A stretch of DNA of 64,000 bases from Clostridia bacterium (GTDB taxonomy: Bacteria > Bacillota > Clostridia > Oscillospirales > CAG-272). Shown here piece after piece: positions 63,325 through 64,000 of this stretch. Each line of letters opens with the position of its first letter. Position 1 is the first letter of the stretch. Location: contig JAFTNU010000030.1 of NCBI GenBank assembly GCA_017451735.1, positions 1 to 64,000 on the forward strand, in the 5' to 3' direction. The notes beneath the pieces were generated by a model. It did no database searches and had not been told where the DNA came from. It saw only the letters and a program-made list of their open reading frames with translations. A program made the position numbers and the translations under genes.

Positions 63325-63885
63325 TTATGCGCGGGAGAGATACTCGCCCGTACGGGTGTCGATCTTCAGCACATCGCCCTCGTTGATGAACAAAGGCACC
63401 TTGATTTCGGCACCGGTCTCGAGAGTGGCGGGCTTGAGGGTGTTGGTGGCGGTGTTGCCTGCAAAGCCGGGATCGGTCTTGGCAACGGCCAGCTCAACGA
63501 ATGTGGGGGGCTCTACGCCAAAGACATTGCCCTTGTAGGAAATGATCTTGCACAGCATCTCCTCTTTGACAAATTTGAAGCTCTCGGGCAGCTTGTCGCT
63601 GTTCAGGGGCATCATGTCAAAGGTCTCCATATCCATGAAGTAATAAAGATCGCCGTCGTTGTAGGAGTACTGCATCTCCTTGCGCTCGATATAAGCGTTT
63701 TCAAATTTGTCGGTGGGGTTAAAGGTCTTTTCGATGACCGCACCCGTGATGACATTCTTCAGCTTGGTACGCACGAAAGCGGCACCCTTGCCGGGCTTGA
63801 CGTGCTGGAATTCAACGACCTGCAGAACATTGCCCTGACCGTCGTCAAATGTGATACCGTTTTTAAAATCACCTGCTACTACCAT
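63325..63885 (-). CDS. efp: Elongation factor P
   Basis: 186 aa, three beta-barrel domains. Domain I loop [17 protein letters not shown] (~28-44) holds the lysine (in PGKG) that is modified in many bacteria. OB-domain signature at the C-terminus: [20 protein letters not shown]. Relieves ribosome stalling at polyproline, relevant here to the Pro-rich protein at 57041. Start at 63885 with GGAGG upstream; the longer frame from 63930 is non-homologous. First gene of the operon with the CD1247-like protein. Confidence 0.97.
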   Translation of the reverse strand: MVVAGDFKNGITFDDGQGNVLQVVEFQHVKPGKGAAFVRTKLKNVITGAVIEKTFNPTDKFENAYIERKEMQYSYNDGDLYYFMDMETFDMMPLNSDKLPESFKFVKEEMLCKIISYKGNVFGVEPPTFVELAVAKTDPGFAGNTATNTLKPATLETGAEIKVPLFINEGDVLKIDTRTGEYLSRA

Positions 63886-63957
63886 GTGTGTTATACCTCC
63901 GAATCGTAATCTGTCCAAAAAGCGGGCCAAAAGCAGGCGCCCGCCGAGTTACAATAT

Positions 63958-63986
63958 ATTTTACTATATTATGACGCGCTTTTCAA
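63958..63986 (-). promoter_or_regulatory. efp operon promoter
   Basis: Minus strand TTGAAA (63986-63981), 17 bp, TAAAAT (63963-63958). Confidence 0.7.
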
Positions 63987-64000
63987 GGGGTTTTGCGAAT

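Overview
The window looks like a chromosomal segment of an uncultured gut-type Clostridia (Firmicutes/Bacillota). The evidence is strong AGGAGG-type ribosome sites, many near-consensus sigma-A promoters with 17-bp spacers, mid-50s GC, and Firmicute-specific families (NiaR, FakA/DegV, DUF1292, YdjG/H/I-like proteins, a CD1247-type zinc-ribbon protein). No rRNA, tRNA, integrase, transposase or CRISPR array was found. I do not name a genus.

Layout. 1-4 kb: nadA-nadB-nadC-niaR, de novo NAD synthesis with its niacin-sensing repressor. 4-21 kb: a carbohydrate region made of regulator/enzyme units. It holds a PHP hydrolase, AraC/GH38 alpha-mannosidase, AraC/large surface phosphoesterase with a collagen-like stalk, a GH78-type rhamnosidase, a PurF paralogue without its glutaminase cysteine, and DeoR/GH39. 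21-24 kb: ArsR/HMA/P1B-ATPase metal efflux operon. 23.7-26.5 kb: an AT-richer island with a PadR operon and two tandem paralogues of a membrane-anchored protein. 26.7-35 kb: lipid and envelope functions (lipid kinase, TetR, PlsC, DUF308, DegV/FakB, FakA, membrane-tethered metallo-beta-lactamase, phosphatase). 35-38 kb: asparaginase, trpS, aminotransferase. 38-42 kb: small genes, including a frameshifted UPF0126 gene and an adjacent regulator gene cut by an in-frame TGA, a 31-residue Cys-rich peptide and DUF1292. 42.3-46 kb: a candidate 6S-like RNA and a three-gene SPFH/zinc-ribbon/TPM membrane module like Bacillus ydjIGH. 46-50 kb: AraC/second GH38 and a HAD phosphatase. 50-57.8 kb: a P2-type cation ATPase behind a yybP-ykoY-type (Mn2+) riboswitch, dinB and others. 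58-60 kb: a DUF4965 glutaminase-like enzyme. 60-64 kb: a small AT-rich XRE/DUF6809 pair, repeat-rich non-coding DNA, tcdA, and the CD1247-like and efp genes.

How it fits together. The glycosidases lack signal peptides and sit beside their own regulators without transporters, so they probably act on imported oligosaccharides (mannosides, rhamnosides, xylosides). The FakB/FakA/PlsC cluster implies use of exogenous fatty acids for phospholipid synthesis. Metal balance is represented by a CadC-like sensor operon and a Mn2+-riboswitch-controlled ATPase. The most interesting points are the riboswitch, the cysteine-less PurF paralogue, the paired gene disruptions at 39-40 kb, the structured RNA at 42.3 kb, the tiny Cys-rich peptide and the families of non-coding inverted repeats.
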